DNA of 64,000 nt. It comes from Pomphorhynchus laevis. Its lineage: Eukaryota > Acanthocephala > Palaeacanthocephala > Echinorhynchida > Pomphorhynchidae. Numbering within the stretch: the first letter of the stretch is position 1; each line of letters opens with the position of its first letter. The position numbers were made by a program, and so were the translations under genes. Below the pieces are notes generated by a model that was given only the letters and a program-made list of their open reading frames with translations, did no database searches and was not told where the DNA came from. Shown here one piece after another: positions 25,001 through 34,698 of this stretch. Where the stretch lies: contig WNNJ02001558.1 in assembly GCA_012934845.2 (NCBI GenBank), positions 124,001-188,000 on the forward strand. Direction: 5' to 3'.

Positions 25001-28000
25001 TTTGAGGTCGAACCCTATCCTTGCTCGTGTGTCATTCTTTATCAGCGCAGAGCACGTGACCGTACCACAGTAATCGAGTTTCGCGTTACTTGTCGCATAT
25101 TGGCGCTCACCAAATTTTACCATGAGATCATTGTTCCGAATATGATCTATGCGCGTAACTCCGGCAGTCCACCTCAACATCCTGGCCTCCATCGTTACGA
25201 ACCGACGCTCTGAATGATTAGTCATTGGTCAGCATTCGGTGACATAAATCGCGACTAGTATGACGACATTTCTGTAAATATTTGCTTTTATGCGATCTTT
25301 AATTTTGGGATCGCACAAGACATCAATTACTGATCGCCACTTCATCCACGCTGCGTTTATCCTAGTCGCAACCTCTGTATGAAGATCGTCGTCTGCTGTA
25401 ATAGTGGATTCAAGGTATCTGAATGTTGACGTCCAAATGAGGTCTTGCTCCTCGATAGTGATCGTAGGTCCATCATCAGTGTCCGTCGTTAGATATTTGG
25501 TCTTTCGGAAGTTGAGGCGTAGACCAAATTGTTTGAGTAGGGTACGTAATGCCTTAACCTGGTTCTGAACTTCATTCTTGTCAATAGACGATATCATAAC
25601 ATCGTCAGCGTATAGTACAGTCCAAGGAATCTATCTGTACATGTCGTGCGTCACCGCGTTCATAACGAGAATGAATAGGACTGGTGAAATTGTCGATCCC
25701 TGATGAATTCCTACGGTGATTGGGAAATCTTTCAAACATCCAATTGGTGTGGTCAAATTACCTCCTTAGCATACCCCCTATAAAATCGAAATTAAGAATG
25801 GGATAGAAAAGAAAACTGTATAAATCACAAGGTACAAACAGCTGCTCACACGCTCATAATATACACCCCACACCAGCACATAAAGAATTAAGGGGAAGAC
25901 AAACTTTTCATACGCCACATAAAACCCCACTCAAGAGTCTGCCATAAAAAGTGTTAAATCAACCCAATAATCAGCATTACAACACCCTCAAAAATACTTA
26001 CCCCCAAAAATAGTCACCCCCAAACCCATAGCCCCTGACACTATAACACCTAAAGTAACAATACCAACTATCAACAACATAACCACCGAATTAGCCCTCA
26101 CTTCCAAATTTCTGATAGCATATTCAAAAGCCCCAAAATATACAATGAAAGTATAAGATATTCACCCCAACTGCTACCAAACCCACGCAATCCCCGAACA
26201 TAACCTTCAAGACCACCCCACCGTCAATACGGAAATCATCACAATCACCAGAAAAATATCCCTCACTCCCCCGGCACATGCCCTCAGTCAGGGTCACACT
26301 TACTAAATCATTATGCACATTATCTCATAAACAACAAATCACCGCATTAACCTTAAACTTTTCACGGCGAAAACATACCCCCCCACACACCACTCCACGC
26401 AACCAACCATTACCTGCTTTTTTTACAGGCTTATAAAGCCTGCCCTGCTAGCCAACAAGCCCAACTCTCCAAAGACTTACAAAACCCTAATTTACTTAAA
26501 CTATAGTTGAATAATTTAATTTGCCCCAATCACGAAAAGATTCGGTGCTCCTACACCAATTAAATATTGGACTTTCTAACCTCTACTGTAAAACACTAGC
26601 GCTAACCAGCTAAATTACCGCTAAATGGCCCGAGATCCTCAGTTCAATGAATCATTAAAACACAATTCTTTTAACAAACAAATGTAAGCCCCAATTTTTT
26701 ATATTTTTTGTGCTCTTATAATCCCCATGGTTATAATGAATTGGGATACTACACGACAGACTACCACGCATGCCTACTCATTATTAATACCTAATAATGC
26801 CCTATTTACTGTCAGACCTTCCGCTTCTATGTCATGCTACCCATCTCTGTGGATACTCTAGTTCATTCCTGTATATATTACCTAGGAGTGTCCCTATAGG
26901 ATATTATATTTCTAATAAAGGTGTGCTTTTTAACACACCCTTATTACCCCTCGCGTACTTACCCATAATCCAATGTCTTACTCTCCAATAGCGTAAAATA
27001 ACCCAGGAGTATCAGCACCTTTGTAACATCGTCCCATGCGCATTTAGAATAAATGATTGCATCTTTGATAGACAGCTGCTGGCTTGTCAGTGTCACATCG
27101 TCAACGATGTTATGAACGAAGCTAATAACAATAGTACTTGATCTTATAATTTTAATTATTCCTCCATCAAGATGTCGGAGCTTAGCTGTGCTATTCTTGG
27201 GCAGAAATAACAGTTCTATGTGTAATGTTATTTTATGAGCTGTTTAATTGCCCAACAACAATAAAATCTTTCTGTTTCTAAATTTAAGTTCAAAGTCCCA
27301 ATCTAATGGCTACTTATTTAATTCCTATAAAGTTTTATAAGCGTTAGTGTTGTAAGAATATCTGCAGTAAAAATTCATGATAAAATTCTTTAGAGCTCTA
27401 AGATTTGCAGACTTCCCATAATAAAAGGTTTAAGTTTCTCGTAGCTTTCCATATTACAGCGTTACACAGTATTTATATCTTTTGATACCATTCCTAACAC
27501 CGTTCAAAAGACTTATTTGAGTTATGTCTTCTTTTAAACCTATAAATCCAGCCATTGAAAACGGTAAATTTATCAAAGGTACAAATATTCTCATTATTCA
27601 CAATGTTATTGTGAATTTCACGTGTTTTGCAAGACAAAAGATCGTCTGTGAGAAATCCACCCAATTGGTTTAAGAAAATATAAACCAATTCTTTCAATGC
27701 TTTATTCACCTCTAGATTTTTTATTTGTCTCTGCGTATTCATAGCTTTAGAATTGTATAGACTTTTCATTATCAATAAAGTTATTCACTGAGTGCCTATT
27801 GATTTTCTTTCTGAACTTTTGACTAGTTTTGATATCCTTGTGTTTGAAACATCGGACTGAATTTTTTACATTCTATTATTTCTATATTCTCTTTAACCGT
27901 TGCGGTTAACCGAAACGGTTCTCCTTAACAGTTTTTCCTTATCTCTTGGAGATTAATTTCTATTGTTTTTTTTACTCATTTTTTGGGACAAAAATGTTTA

Positions 28001-31000
28001 TAGAAAATAAAGTAGAAAATTTATCCTGGGATTCTAAAAAAATGTTTAAAATTTGCTGCTATTACAAACATAAAAAAATAAAGAAACTTATCCGGCGTGG
28101 AAGATTATCCGTAGATGACTGTAATTGATTTTGCAAATCACTTCTTGATGAACAGTTAATGGTGAAAGCGAATAATAAATAATATGTGTGATGTTGATAT
28201 AAGAATTTATATCAACTATTCCTATATTGAGGAATAGAGGCCGAAACCTGATAACATAGCAGTTTCTCCTGATGACCTCTTTTCCTTATTCGAATACAAC
28301 GTATATTATTTTTTAGTTAATTCATAGCAATTGACTTTTTAAATTTAAATTTTAAATTCACATTGATTTTTTTTATATTTATTATTTTCTTCGTTGAATT
28401 TTTCGATGCTTATAATTGATTTTAAGAATCACTTCTTTATTGGTGAACATTTGATATTGAAAGCAAATAATCAATAAATAGTATGTGTGATGTTGATAAG
28501 AGCTCGATACCACACATTGATTTTCCATTTTTGATAATGTTGTTGAAATCTCGTTAGAAGCGTTGCAGAACATAGGATACAGATACGTTTAAATTTAAAG
28601 AATGATAGCTCATTATACAACAATTGTAATTTATATAGTTATATAAATTTTATAGTTAATTATATAAATTATAGTTGTAAATATTATAATTTTAATTAAT
28701 TATTATTTATTTTAAATTATTAATAAATTTTAATATAAATCAAATATAACAAAAATAATAATATCACATAAAATATAAAATGGATGTAAATCAACAATAT
28801 GTTTTGCTTGCAGGTATATCGAATAAAGATTTAAAGGATAAAACAGGCATTGCTATACCGTTAATTAATAGAATACTAAAAGCGCTAGAAGAGAAACGGT
28901 TGGTTATTGGATATCCGATTCCCGGTGTAAGTTTCATCTATAACGTGTTTTATTCTAACTTCGAAAAATTAATTTGCTTAGTATATAAAACGGATATTTA
29001 ACTACACATAAGTGTAGTTAAAATGATCTTAATGTGATTTTAATGTGATCTTTAGTAAATCATAGAGGATCGTATTTTGTATATATAATTTTGTACAAAT
29101 ACATTGTATATGTATATATTTGTCGACATATAAATTTATTTAAATAGAAAATTTTTAAGATACATTTATTTTAAGATAAATACCAAAGGCTCAAAACGAG
29201 AGTGATATCAATCCGCGTGAATTTTGTTAGTCATTTTAGCCAGATGCGGAAGAATCACGAAAAACATTGATAGATGCCGTTTCGTCATCACAATGACTCT
29301 TCAGTGCCGGATCCCTATGGATCCTTCCTCTGTGGGATGCAGAGGAAGACTAGAAGACTACAATTAACGAATCAATGTGAATGATGTACTAGAAAACTTC
29401 TAGTAACAAAAAATTAAAAATTTATAAAAAAATAAATTTAATTTTAATAAAATAATTTTTAATTTTTTTAAAATTAATAAAAAAAATTTTGGTTGATAAT
29501 AAATAATATATTTGTAATATTAAAATAATATTAAAATAATATTAATAATAATAATAATATACTTAATGAAAAACGACTATCGGTAATAAATGCTTATTAC
29601 GCAAAATAGATTTAAACTCTTAAGTGGCAAATTTTTATGGATGGATACTAAATAATATACTTTGCATTAGAATAAGATACTAGATAGTTATTTCAGAGGA
29701 AATACATCATTAGCATGTATTTGGCCCCGCTGCTATGTTGGGTAGAGGAGTTAGGGGCCGAAACCTGATAGCATAGCAGTTCCTCCTGATGACCTCTAAT
29801 TCTTATTCTGATACAACTTCTGTTATTTATTAGTCAATTCATAAAAATGACGTTATCCACCAAAAAAATTTTTGGTGGATAACAATAAAAACAAAATCAA
29901 ACAGCAAATAGTAAGTTATATAAGCATACATATTTACATGAGCATACATGCATTCCATATAACATCAAATATAATTCATTAAATAATGAAATTTAATGAA
30001 TTTTTATTTTATTTTAAAGCTTTATAGAATATGAATTTGTTCATAACTGTGTAAATACTAAATTTAAACAATATAAATATATGACTTATATGTTTCGATA
30101 CATTGATGATATATGTGTATTTAATTCTAATAATTTTTATTCAATTAGTGAACAAATTGATCCGGAAAGCCTTATTCTAAGCAAAACTAATATTAGTGAT
30201 AAAGAAGGTGTGTATCTAGATATGAACATTAAATTAACATTAACTAAAACTACTATTAATTTATGTTGTAAAGATGACATATTTAAATTTACAAGAAACA
30301 TATTTTTGCATCAGCATTCATGAATACCATATAATATAAAATCTAATACATTAAATAATGAAATTTTAAGAATTGCAACAATATGTAATGATATTGGCTT
30401 TCTTCAAAATCATTAAAATAATTTAATAGATACATATTTTAAACTAGGTTACTATAAAAATAACATCAAGCAGAAAATAGTAAAATATATAAATCAACAC
30501 AATAATATAAAGAATAAATTTTAAATCATCAGCGATAAATTTTTATGGATGGATAATAAATAATATACTTTGTATTAGAATAAGATACTAGATAGTTATT
30601 TCAGAGGAAATACATCATTAGCATGTATTTGGCCCCGCTGCTATGTTGGGTAGAGGAGTTAGGGACCGAAACCTGATAGCATAGCAGTTCCTCCTGATGA
30701 CCTCTAATTCTTATTCTGATACAACGTCTGTTATTTATTAGTCAATTCATAAAAATTGACGTTTATTTTAAATTCTTATTTTGACTTGATATAAATTATA
30801 TAACATTTAATATAGCAATTATTTATATATTGCTACGTCTTGATGACCTCTAATTCTTATTCTTGTACAACGTCTGTTATTTATTACTCAATTCATAAAA
30901 ATGACATTTATTTTATATTTCAATTTTTTATTTTTATTTTTTAACTTGATTAAAATTATAGAAAATCTAAAAACAATTATTAATTTTATTATTTAATTAT

Positions 31001-31316
31001 TAAATTTTGATTTAGCATTATTATGTTTTGTTTATTTTATAATTATATAACAATACGTAGACTCAGTTAGCTGATTTGATTGATTATATTACAAAGTGTA
31101 TCAAGAATTGAATAATAAATAACAGACAATGTATCAGAATAAGCATTAGAGGTAATCAGAAGGAACTGTAATGTTATCAGATATAGCACCTCGATTCAAC
31201 ATAGCAGCGGGGCCAAATAAATGCTAATGACGTATTTCCTCCGTTGAAATTTGAATATTTAGTGTATTTTATTCTAATACAAAGCGTGTTGTTTAAAAAT
31301 GACGTTTATTTTAAAT

Positions 31317-31347
<31 letters not shown>

Positions 31348-34300
31348 ACTTGATTTAAATTATAGAAAATCTAAAAACAATTATTAATTTTATTATTTAA
31401 TTATTAAATTTTGATTTAGCATTATTATGTTTTGTTTATTTTATAATTATATAACAATACGTAGACTCAGTTAGCTGATTTAATTTACTCCTTTAACGCT
31501 AGCCTTCAACATTATTACTCCTTTAACGCTAGCCTTCATTATTGCAAGCCTTCAACACGGTGTGTTGAAGGCTTGCAATAATAAAGAAAACTCTTTTTAT
31601 ATCATGTCTATTAAACAATAATTAACAAATAAATTTAAAATATAATTAAAATTTGGCTATTAAATTAATTTCAACATTTGCTTTTATTTTGGTATAGGCA
31701 CCAAGGAAGAAGCTGTTTGTGGCTAAAGGCGTTCAGCTAAAAAATTTAAGCGGTGCATTTTACTCACAAAGCGGATTTGACAAAGATCTGGTAACGAATG
31801 TACAGGATGCCATATATTCATACACAATTCAAAAGGTAGGCCTTTAAATGTTTATTATATATTCTTTATTTGAAATGAAATAGATAAAATATGTTTTTTT
31901 TAAATATAAAATTAACCATAATTTCTGATCACCGTCAGAAATTTTATTATTAAATAATTATTACTTAAACTCATTTATGTATGCCTCTGTATAAAGAACA
32001 TCTTTATTTATTCGCAAAGAAAAATAGCCTAATTATAATAAAGCTATAATATATAATCCTATATATTTATGATTAATTGTTATTTATGTTTGGTATAAAA
32101 TACGTCAACTCACTTATATGATTTGATTTGTTCTACTGACAAGTTATAATTGACATGTGGACATTGTTTTCTTGGTAAAAAACTTCTGTTAGAAATACTG
32201 AAACTGTGTATTCGTGATACGTCATTATTTTTCTGCTAATGTTCAAGCAAGTTAATGAATTCTTTATTTTTTTTATAATGTAGAATTATGCATCAACATG
32301 CTTTATATTAGAATAAGGTACACTACATAATAAAATTTCATCAGAGTAAATACGTCATTAGCGCGTATTGGGCCCTGCTGCTATGTTGGGTCGAAGAATA
32401 AGGGCCGAAACATGATAACATAGCAGTTCCTCTTGACGACTTCTAATCCTTATTCCTATAATCATCTGTCATTTATTATTCAATTCATAACAATTGACTT
32501 TTATTTTAAATTTCAATTTTTAATTTTAACTTGATATAAATAAATTCTATTATTATTATCTAATTTATTTATCTTTATTTTTATTTGTATAAAATACGTG
32601 GTCTTAGTTATTTGCCCTGATTTATCCGTATTCAACATCGCATAGATAAATATATTTATGAAAAATGTATAAAAATATATCAATGACAGATGTAAATTCG
32701 TCAGGATAAGTCTTTGAACTGACTAATAAATAAGAAATAATGATACAATTAAACAGATAATTTAAATTTTCTAGCGATGTTCATCTTCATTACGTTCCAC
32801 AGCCATTTTTGCGTCCCCCATAGATGCAGCAAGCTCTTCCAGATTAGTATCACGGCTATGGAATCCCAATGACTGCATTTGTCATTTTTACACATGACAG
32901 ATGTATAAAAATATATAAATAAAATATGTATTTATAATTTTATAAAAAATGTATTTATTTATTAACAAATGTATTAATAAATGTATTAATAAATTAAATA
33001 TATTAATTTTACTGGAACAGCCTACCAGTAAATACTTCCTCATATCATTTAAAGAAAGATACCAGCCGGACTATTTAAGAACAAGCCATAATATAAGTAG
33101 ATTAATTACACTCATGAAATTCAATGTCATTTTGGGCAAACAACGTGAATAAAACAGCATAAATATAATTTAAAAAAGTGTGATACTTCATCAGCATTAG
33201 TTAATCATTGGCTGAATCATAACCACGAACCTGATTTTTCCAGTTCTAAGGTTTTGGAAAATGAAGGCAGCCTATCCAGACGCCTGATAAGAAAAAATAT
33301 ACATATTCAGAGTTATCCTAACTTGATAATTATATAATTGGCTATATAACTGGAATTTAGCTATTCCTGCTACACTTTTTAAACTTCCGTTTTTATTGTA
33401 TATATTCATAATTTTTTATTTTTTTCACGTTAAGGCATAAAACTTGAAAAGGTCTATTGCAATACTCGATGCTTACAAGGCTATACAATAAATGTAAAGT
33501 ATTAAGCAGAAATGTTTTACAGATGGATAATAAACGATATGTTTTGTATTGTAATATGACACACTAGATAATCAAATTTTATGAGATAAAATACGTCAGT
33601 AGCACGTGTTTGGCCCCGCTGCTATTTGGGTGGATGAAATGAAGATCGAAACCTGATAACATAGCAGTTACTCTTGGGTCGAGAAATAAGGATCGAAACC
33701 TGGTGACATAGCATTTACTCCTGATGACCTATAATCGTTATTTTTATAAATGTTCTATTATTTATTATTCAATTCATAAAAATTGATTTTAATTTTAAAT
33801 TTCAATTTCAAATATTAACTTTATAATTTTAACTTTACTTTTTATTAATAAACCTGTAAGCGTTTCTATTTGTCACATAAAATAAATTCTATTTATATAA
33901 ATATAAATTATATTAAATCTTAAATAATATTCTAATAATCTATATTATTATATTATTATATTATAATATATTATTTTATAATCTTATATTTATTATTTTA
34001 TAAATCTTATATTTATTTATTTTAATATAAAGTTATAGTTTAACTTGAGTAAGCTTATATGATTTCCTCTGTTGAAGATGTTCGCCATCAAAGAGAGTTC
34101 TACAGTCATGCAGAACTCTCTTTGAATGATATTTCCATATTTTCTCATATGAATTTCTTCATATTAATATAGAGGAAATATGAATTTCCTCATATTGTTC
34201 TGCAGGAGTTTAAATTAAATGTTTGAATCTTTTTTATAACTCCATAATAATGTTCACTTACAGGATCAAGACCAAGCTACGACTGCTGGAAACAGTACGA

Positions 34301-34698
34301 CTAATGTTCCGAAGATCGTGTCTGTATCTTTAGATGAGCTGCATGATCATGTTTCGAGTTTATTTACAGGCCGGCAGTCATTAAACAGACAAGAGCTCGA
34401 GAAGCTTGTTCGTTCTTTGATATATCAACAAAAGCTAGAAGCCCTTGCTGACGATACATTTACTCTTTATCGAAGTATGATAGCCGATAATAGCAAATCT
34501 GATTTTCTTCGCGCTCCATGCGCTGTCTGCCCGGTAATTGTTTTTGTAGCAAGACGACGATATTCGGCAGGCTTGTTCGTTTTTTTCTAACATTTACTAC
34601 ATTACGTTTTCTAGCTTTTTAGCAAGTGCAACCTTCGAAAAGGAAAAATTCGACCCTCAACGTGCGTGTATATGCAGCAATGGCTAAATGAATTATGA
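22030..34698 (+). CDS. POLR3F: POLR3F homolog, RNA polymerase III subunit RPC6 (RPC39)
   Basis: Subunit of the RPC3-RPC6-RPC7 heterotrimer that helps Pol III open promoters and contact TFIIIB in the nucleus. Exons read by eye: 22030-22082, 22128-22248, 22301-22362, 22420-22490, 28814-28926, 31698-31835, 34264-34533, 34615-34698; all junctions are GT-AG and phases agree, giving about 303 residues (human 316). Order of homology: first winged helix (IVMLCSRFRNAGVTDKIL ... GKIELLKNQEGLVYKL), second winged helix (KGSTQEETMILQTINDVG, NRILKALEEKRLV), the LSGAFYSQSGFDKDLV region, then helices and the C-terminal cysteines (LRAPCAVCP, KC, TCVYMQQWLNEL) that bind a 4Fe-4S cluster in the human protein. 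The 45-nt split of exon 1 is optional because that intron keeps frame. Introns at 45, 52, 57 and 81 nt contrast with three of 2.4-6.3 kb full of repeats. The start ATG at 22030 is the only in-frame candidate close by. Confidence 0.92.
22930..22985 (+). repeat. TATTATTGCAAG...TTCAACACAC motif, single copy
   Basis: In the 22491-28813 intron. The sequence TTTCTTTATTATTGCAAG followed by GTTTCAACACACAGTG is shared with the palindrome at 31537-31581 and with 38800-38895, which suggests the terminal repeat of a small mobile element. No internal coding sequence is seen. Confidence 0.4.
23095..23385 (-). mobile_element. Penelope-like element of canonical type, GIY-YIG remnant
   Basis: On the minus strand the text reads EQSYVGQTSQKLCMLIKQHK, then YCLRRGDKSSAI and VFDKKTTYHGH. 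This is the core of a GIY-YIG endonuclease of the Neptune/Poseidon type of PLE, which is C-terminal in those elements. It is decayed and truncated, and is not closely related to the Naiad copies in this window. A hammerhead ribozyme of the PLE type lies 420 nt to the right on the + strand. Confidence 0.6.
23800..23850 (+). ncRNA. Hammerhead ribozyme, PLE type
   Basis: Core CTGAAGA at 23807-23813 (CUGANGA), a stem II formed by ACCC (23815-23818) and GGGT (23826-23829), and CGAAAC at 23830-23835. A minimal stem III follows, in which AC and GT enclose GTT, and the cleavage triplet is GTC (cut expected after 23841). Stem I can form from ATCT (23800-23803 region) with AGAT (23843-23846). Tiny stem III and the GAAACGTTGTC string are typical of hammerheads reported in Penelope-like elements. 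It is in sense orientation within a POLR3F intron. Confidence 0.7.
23920..24400 (-). repeat. ~360-bp satellite, two partial copies, inverted relative to 62.6-63.8 kb
   Basis: The + strand here is the reverse complement of the tandem repeat at 62640-63790: AGTGACATGGTGACTGAAAG, CGTGAATCAAAGTCCAATCT and GGACCGTTGTTTACT recur. Two diverged copies, separated by about 290-300 nt. Confidence 0.75.
24840..25755 (-). mobile_element. RTE-type LINE, RT C-terminal half
   Basis: Minus strand: upstream IDKNEVQNQVKALRTLLKQF and LRLNFRKTKYL, then ADDDLHTEVATRINAAWMKW, VLCDPKIKDRIKANIYR, and after a break EARMLRWTAGVTRIDHIRN, ending with RPKQRWIDTIRSDL. These C-terminal motifs (RINAAWMKW, RMLRW-G-TR-DH, GRP-RW) are the signature of RTE/BovB-like LINEs. 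5'-truncated; the catalytic box region at 25600-25755 is decayed. It lies in a POLR3F intron. Confidence 0.85.
25758..26985 (-). other. Mitochondria-like block (probable NUMT): ND4-like segment and tRNA-like region
   Basis: Composition changes sharply here to C/A-rich on the + strand (G/T-rich on the minus). With TGA read as Trp, 26180-25765 on the minus strand gives one long open stretch including LFMADSWVGFYVAYEKFVFP, LILYVLVWGVYYERVSSCLY and LVIYTVFFSIPFLISIL. This matches the YE...P...WG...ER...Y...YT...S.P.L pattern of NADH dehydrogenase subunit 4. 26400-26780 holds short stem-loop runs resembling mitochondrial tRNAs; I cannot assign amino acids safely. The insert is framed by the RTE LINE and the Tigger remnant, inside the intron between POLR3F exons 22420-22490 and 28814-28926. 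Confidence 0.55.
26990..27780 (-). pseudogene. Tigger/pogo-like transposase remnant
   Basis: Plain DNA transposon fossil. 27775-27494 encodes a CENP-B-type DNA-binding domain (VNKALKELVYIFLNQLGGFL ... TREIHN ... FTVFNGWIYRFKRRHN). Further left on the minus strand are pieces of the DDE domain: ILLLLGN-TAH, ELLFLPKNSTAKLRHLDGGI and a C-terminal SIKDAIIYSKCAWDDVTK segment near 27060. The region between is deleted and stops occur throughout. Terminal inverted repeats were not found. Confidence 0.7.
27800..28150. other. No gene recognised
   Basis: AT-rich intronic sequence of POLR3F. It holds a short inverted pair around 27896-27925 (GTTGCGGTTAACCGAAACGG) and no convincing ORF. Confidence 0.4.
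28150..28380 (+). mobile_element. Diverged Naiad tail
   Basis: Contains AGAGGCCGAAACCTGATAAC, then ATAGCAG and CTCCTGATGACCTCTTTTCC, and a decayed TTATTTTTTAGTTAATTCATA block. The helix GGAATAGAGG/CCTCTTTTCC (10 positions, one mismatch) brackets GAAAC and CTGATGA as in other tails, although the primary sequence of the arms differs. Confidence 0.65.
29265..29312 (-). ncRNA. Hammerhead ribozyme-like motif, second PLE type
   Basis: Minus strand: CTGAAGA (29304-29298), stem II GTCAT/ATGAC closed by TGTG (29297-29284), GAAAC (29283-29279), a very short stem III, and an ATC cleavage triplet (29275-29273). Stem II is a perfect 5 bp. Stem III has only one good pair (A-T), and stem I is weak, so activity is uncertain. 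A 7-bp hairpin TCCTCTG/CAGAGGA follows at about 29325-29346. Located in a POLR3F intron, antisense to the gene. Confidence 0.55.
29590..29865 (+). mobile_element. Naiad end-of-ORF plus tail
   Basis: Begins in the LLSGKFLWMD codons, then the full tail with the intact GGCCCC/GGGGCC and CTGCTATG/CATAGCAG pairings at 29723-29782. It is cut at about 29860, where an inverted TTATCCACCAAAAAAATTTT/TTTGGTGGATAA palindrome occurs. Confidence 0.75.
30000..30785 (+). mobile_element. Naiad RT C-terminal part plus tail
   Basis: Starts near the LSFIEYEFV codons, keeps the catalytic MFRYIDDICVF at 30087-30122, and reads on with one stop at about 30321 to the QKIVKYINQ region. The normal tail follows. 5'-truncated. 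Confidence 0.8.
30786..31492. mobile_element. Three nested Naiad tail pieces
   Basis: 30830-31075 is a + strand tail end (terminus CGTAGACTCAGTTAGCTGA). 31085-31265 is a minus-strand tail block (GCAGCGGGGCC seen reversed). 31285-31492 is another + strand tail end, followed by TTTACTCCTTTAACG, a string also found right after the Naiad copy at 20097. Confidence 0.7.
31500..31581. repeat. Perfect short palindrome at the left edge of the inverted duplication
   Basis: ATTATTGCAAGCCTTCAACA and its reverse complement face each other at 31537-31581 with almost no spacer. Before it, ACTCCTTTAACGCTAGCC occurs twice (31488-31510 and 31515-31535). The palindrome arm is the same motif as at 22930-22985 and 38800-38895. 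Confidence 0.6.
31555..32286 (+). repeat. Left arm of ~730-bp inverted duplication (contains POLR3F exon 31698-31835)
   Basis: Reverse complement of 38101-38832 with very few differences across the exon and both flanks. The left arm keeps the exon with its splice sites, so it is the functional location. Its right third (32100-32286) also matches 42505-42615 at lower identity, so that part is itself a repeat. Confidence 0.85.
32310..32640 (+). mobile_element. Diverged Naiad tail
   Basis: ATGCTTTATATTAGAATAAG, then AAATACGTCATTAGCGCGTA, GGGCCCTGCTGCTATG and AAGGGCCGAAAC. Hairpin and P1-like arms differ from the common tails but remain complementary (AATACG/CGTATT; GGCCCT/AGGGCC). Ends with a degraded terminus near 32610. 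Confidence 0.65.
32767..32880 (-). pseudogene. Ubiquilin C-terminal (UBA) fragment
   Basis: Minus strand reads MQSLGFHSRDTNLEELAASM, then GDAKMAVERNED and a stop after EHR. It is almost identical at the DNA level to the end of the 50363-52336 ORF (there MQTLGF... and NEDFD). Only the UBA-coding tail is present. ATGACAGATGTA occurs on both sides (about 32682 and 32896), possibly a target duplication. It lies in a POLR3F intron and has no sign of being an exon of anything here. Confidence 0.75.
33500..34060 (+). mobile_element. Diverged Naiad tail with a duplicated core
   Basis: AATACGTCAGTAGCACGTGT hairpin, TTGGCCCCGCTGCTATTTG, then two successive GATCGAAACCTG blocks (33650 and 33690), the second followed by CTCCTGATGACC. 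The long AT-rich stretch 33800-34060 is a decayed tail end. Confidence 0.6.

Noticed and set aside
26797-26991. 64-codon plus-strand ORF with hydrophobic residues
   Set aside because: Lies in the mitochondria-like block and its edge; a chance frame in standard code.
28780-29001. A separate 73-codon gene starting with MDVNQQY
   Set aside because: Only 28814-28926 is coding, as a POLR3F exon after a TTTGCTTGCAG acceptor. The start and end of the frame are intron sequence.
34318-34590. A 90-codon gene ending in RRRYSAGLFVFF
   Set aside because: It is the sixth main POLR3F exon (from 34264) read through its donor at 34533. The true last exon is 34615-34698, with the conserved TCVYMQQWLNEL end.
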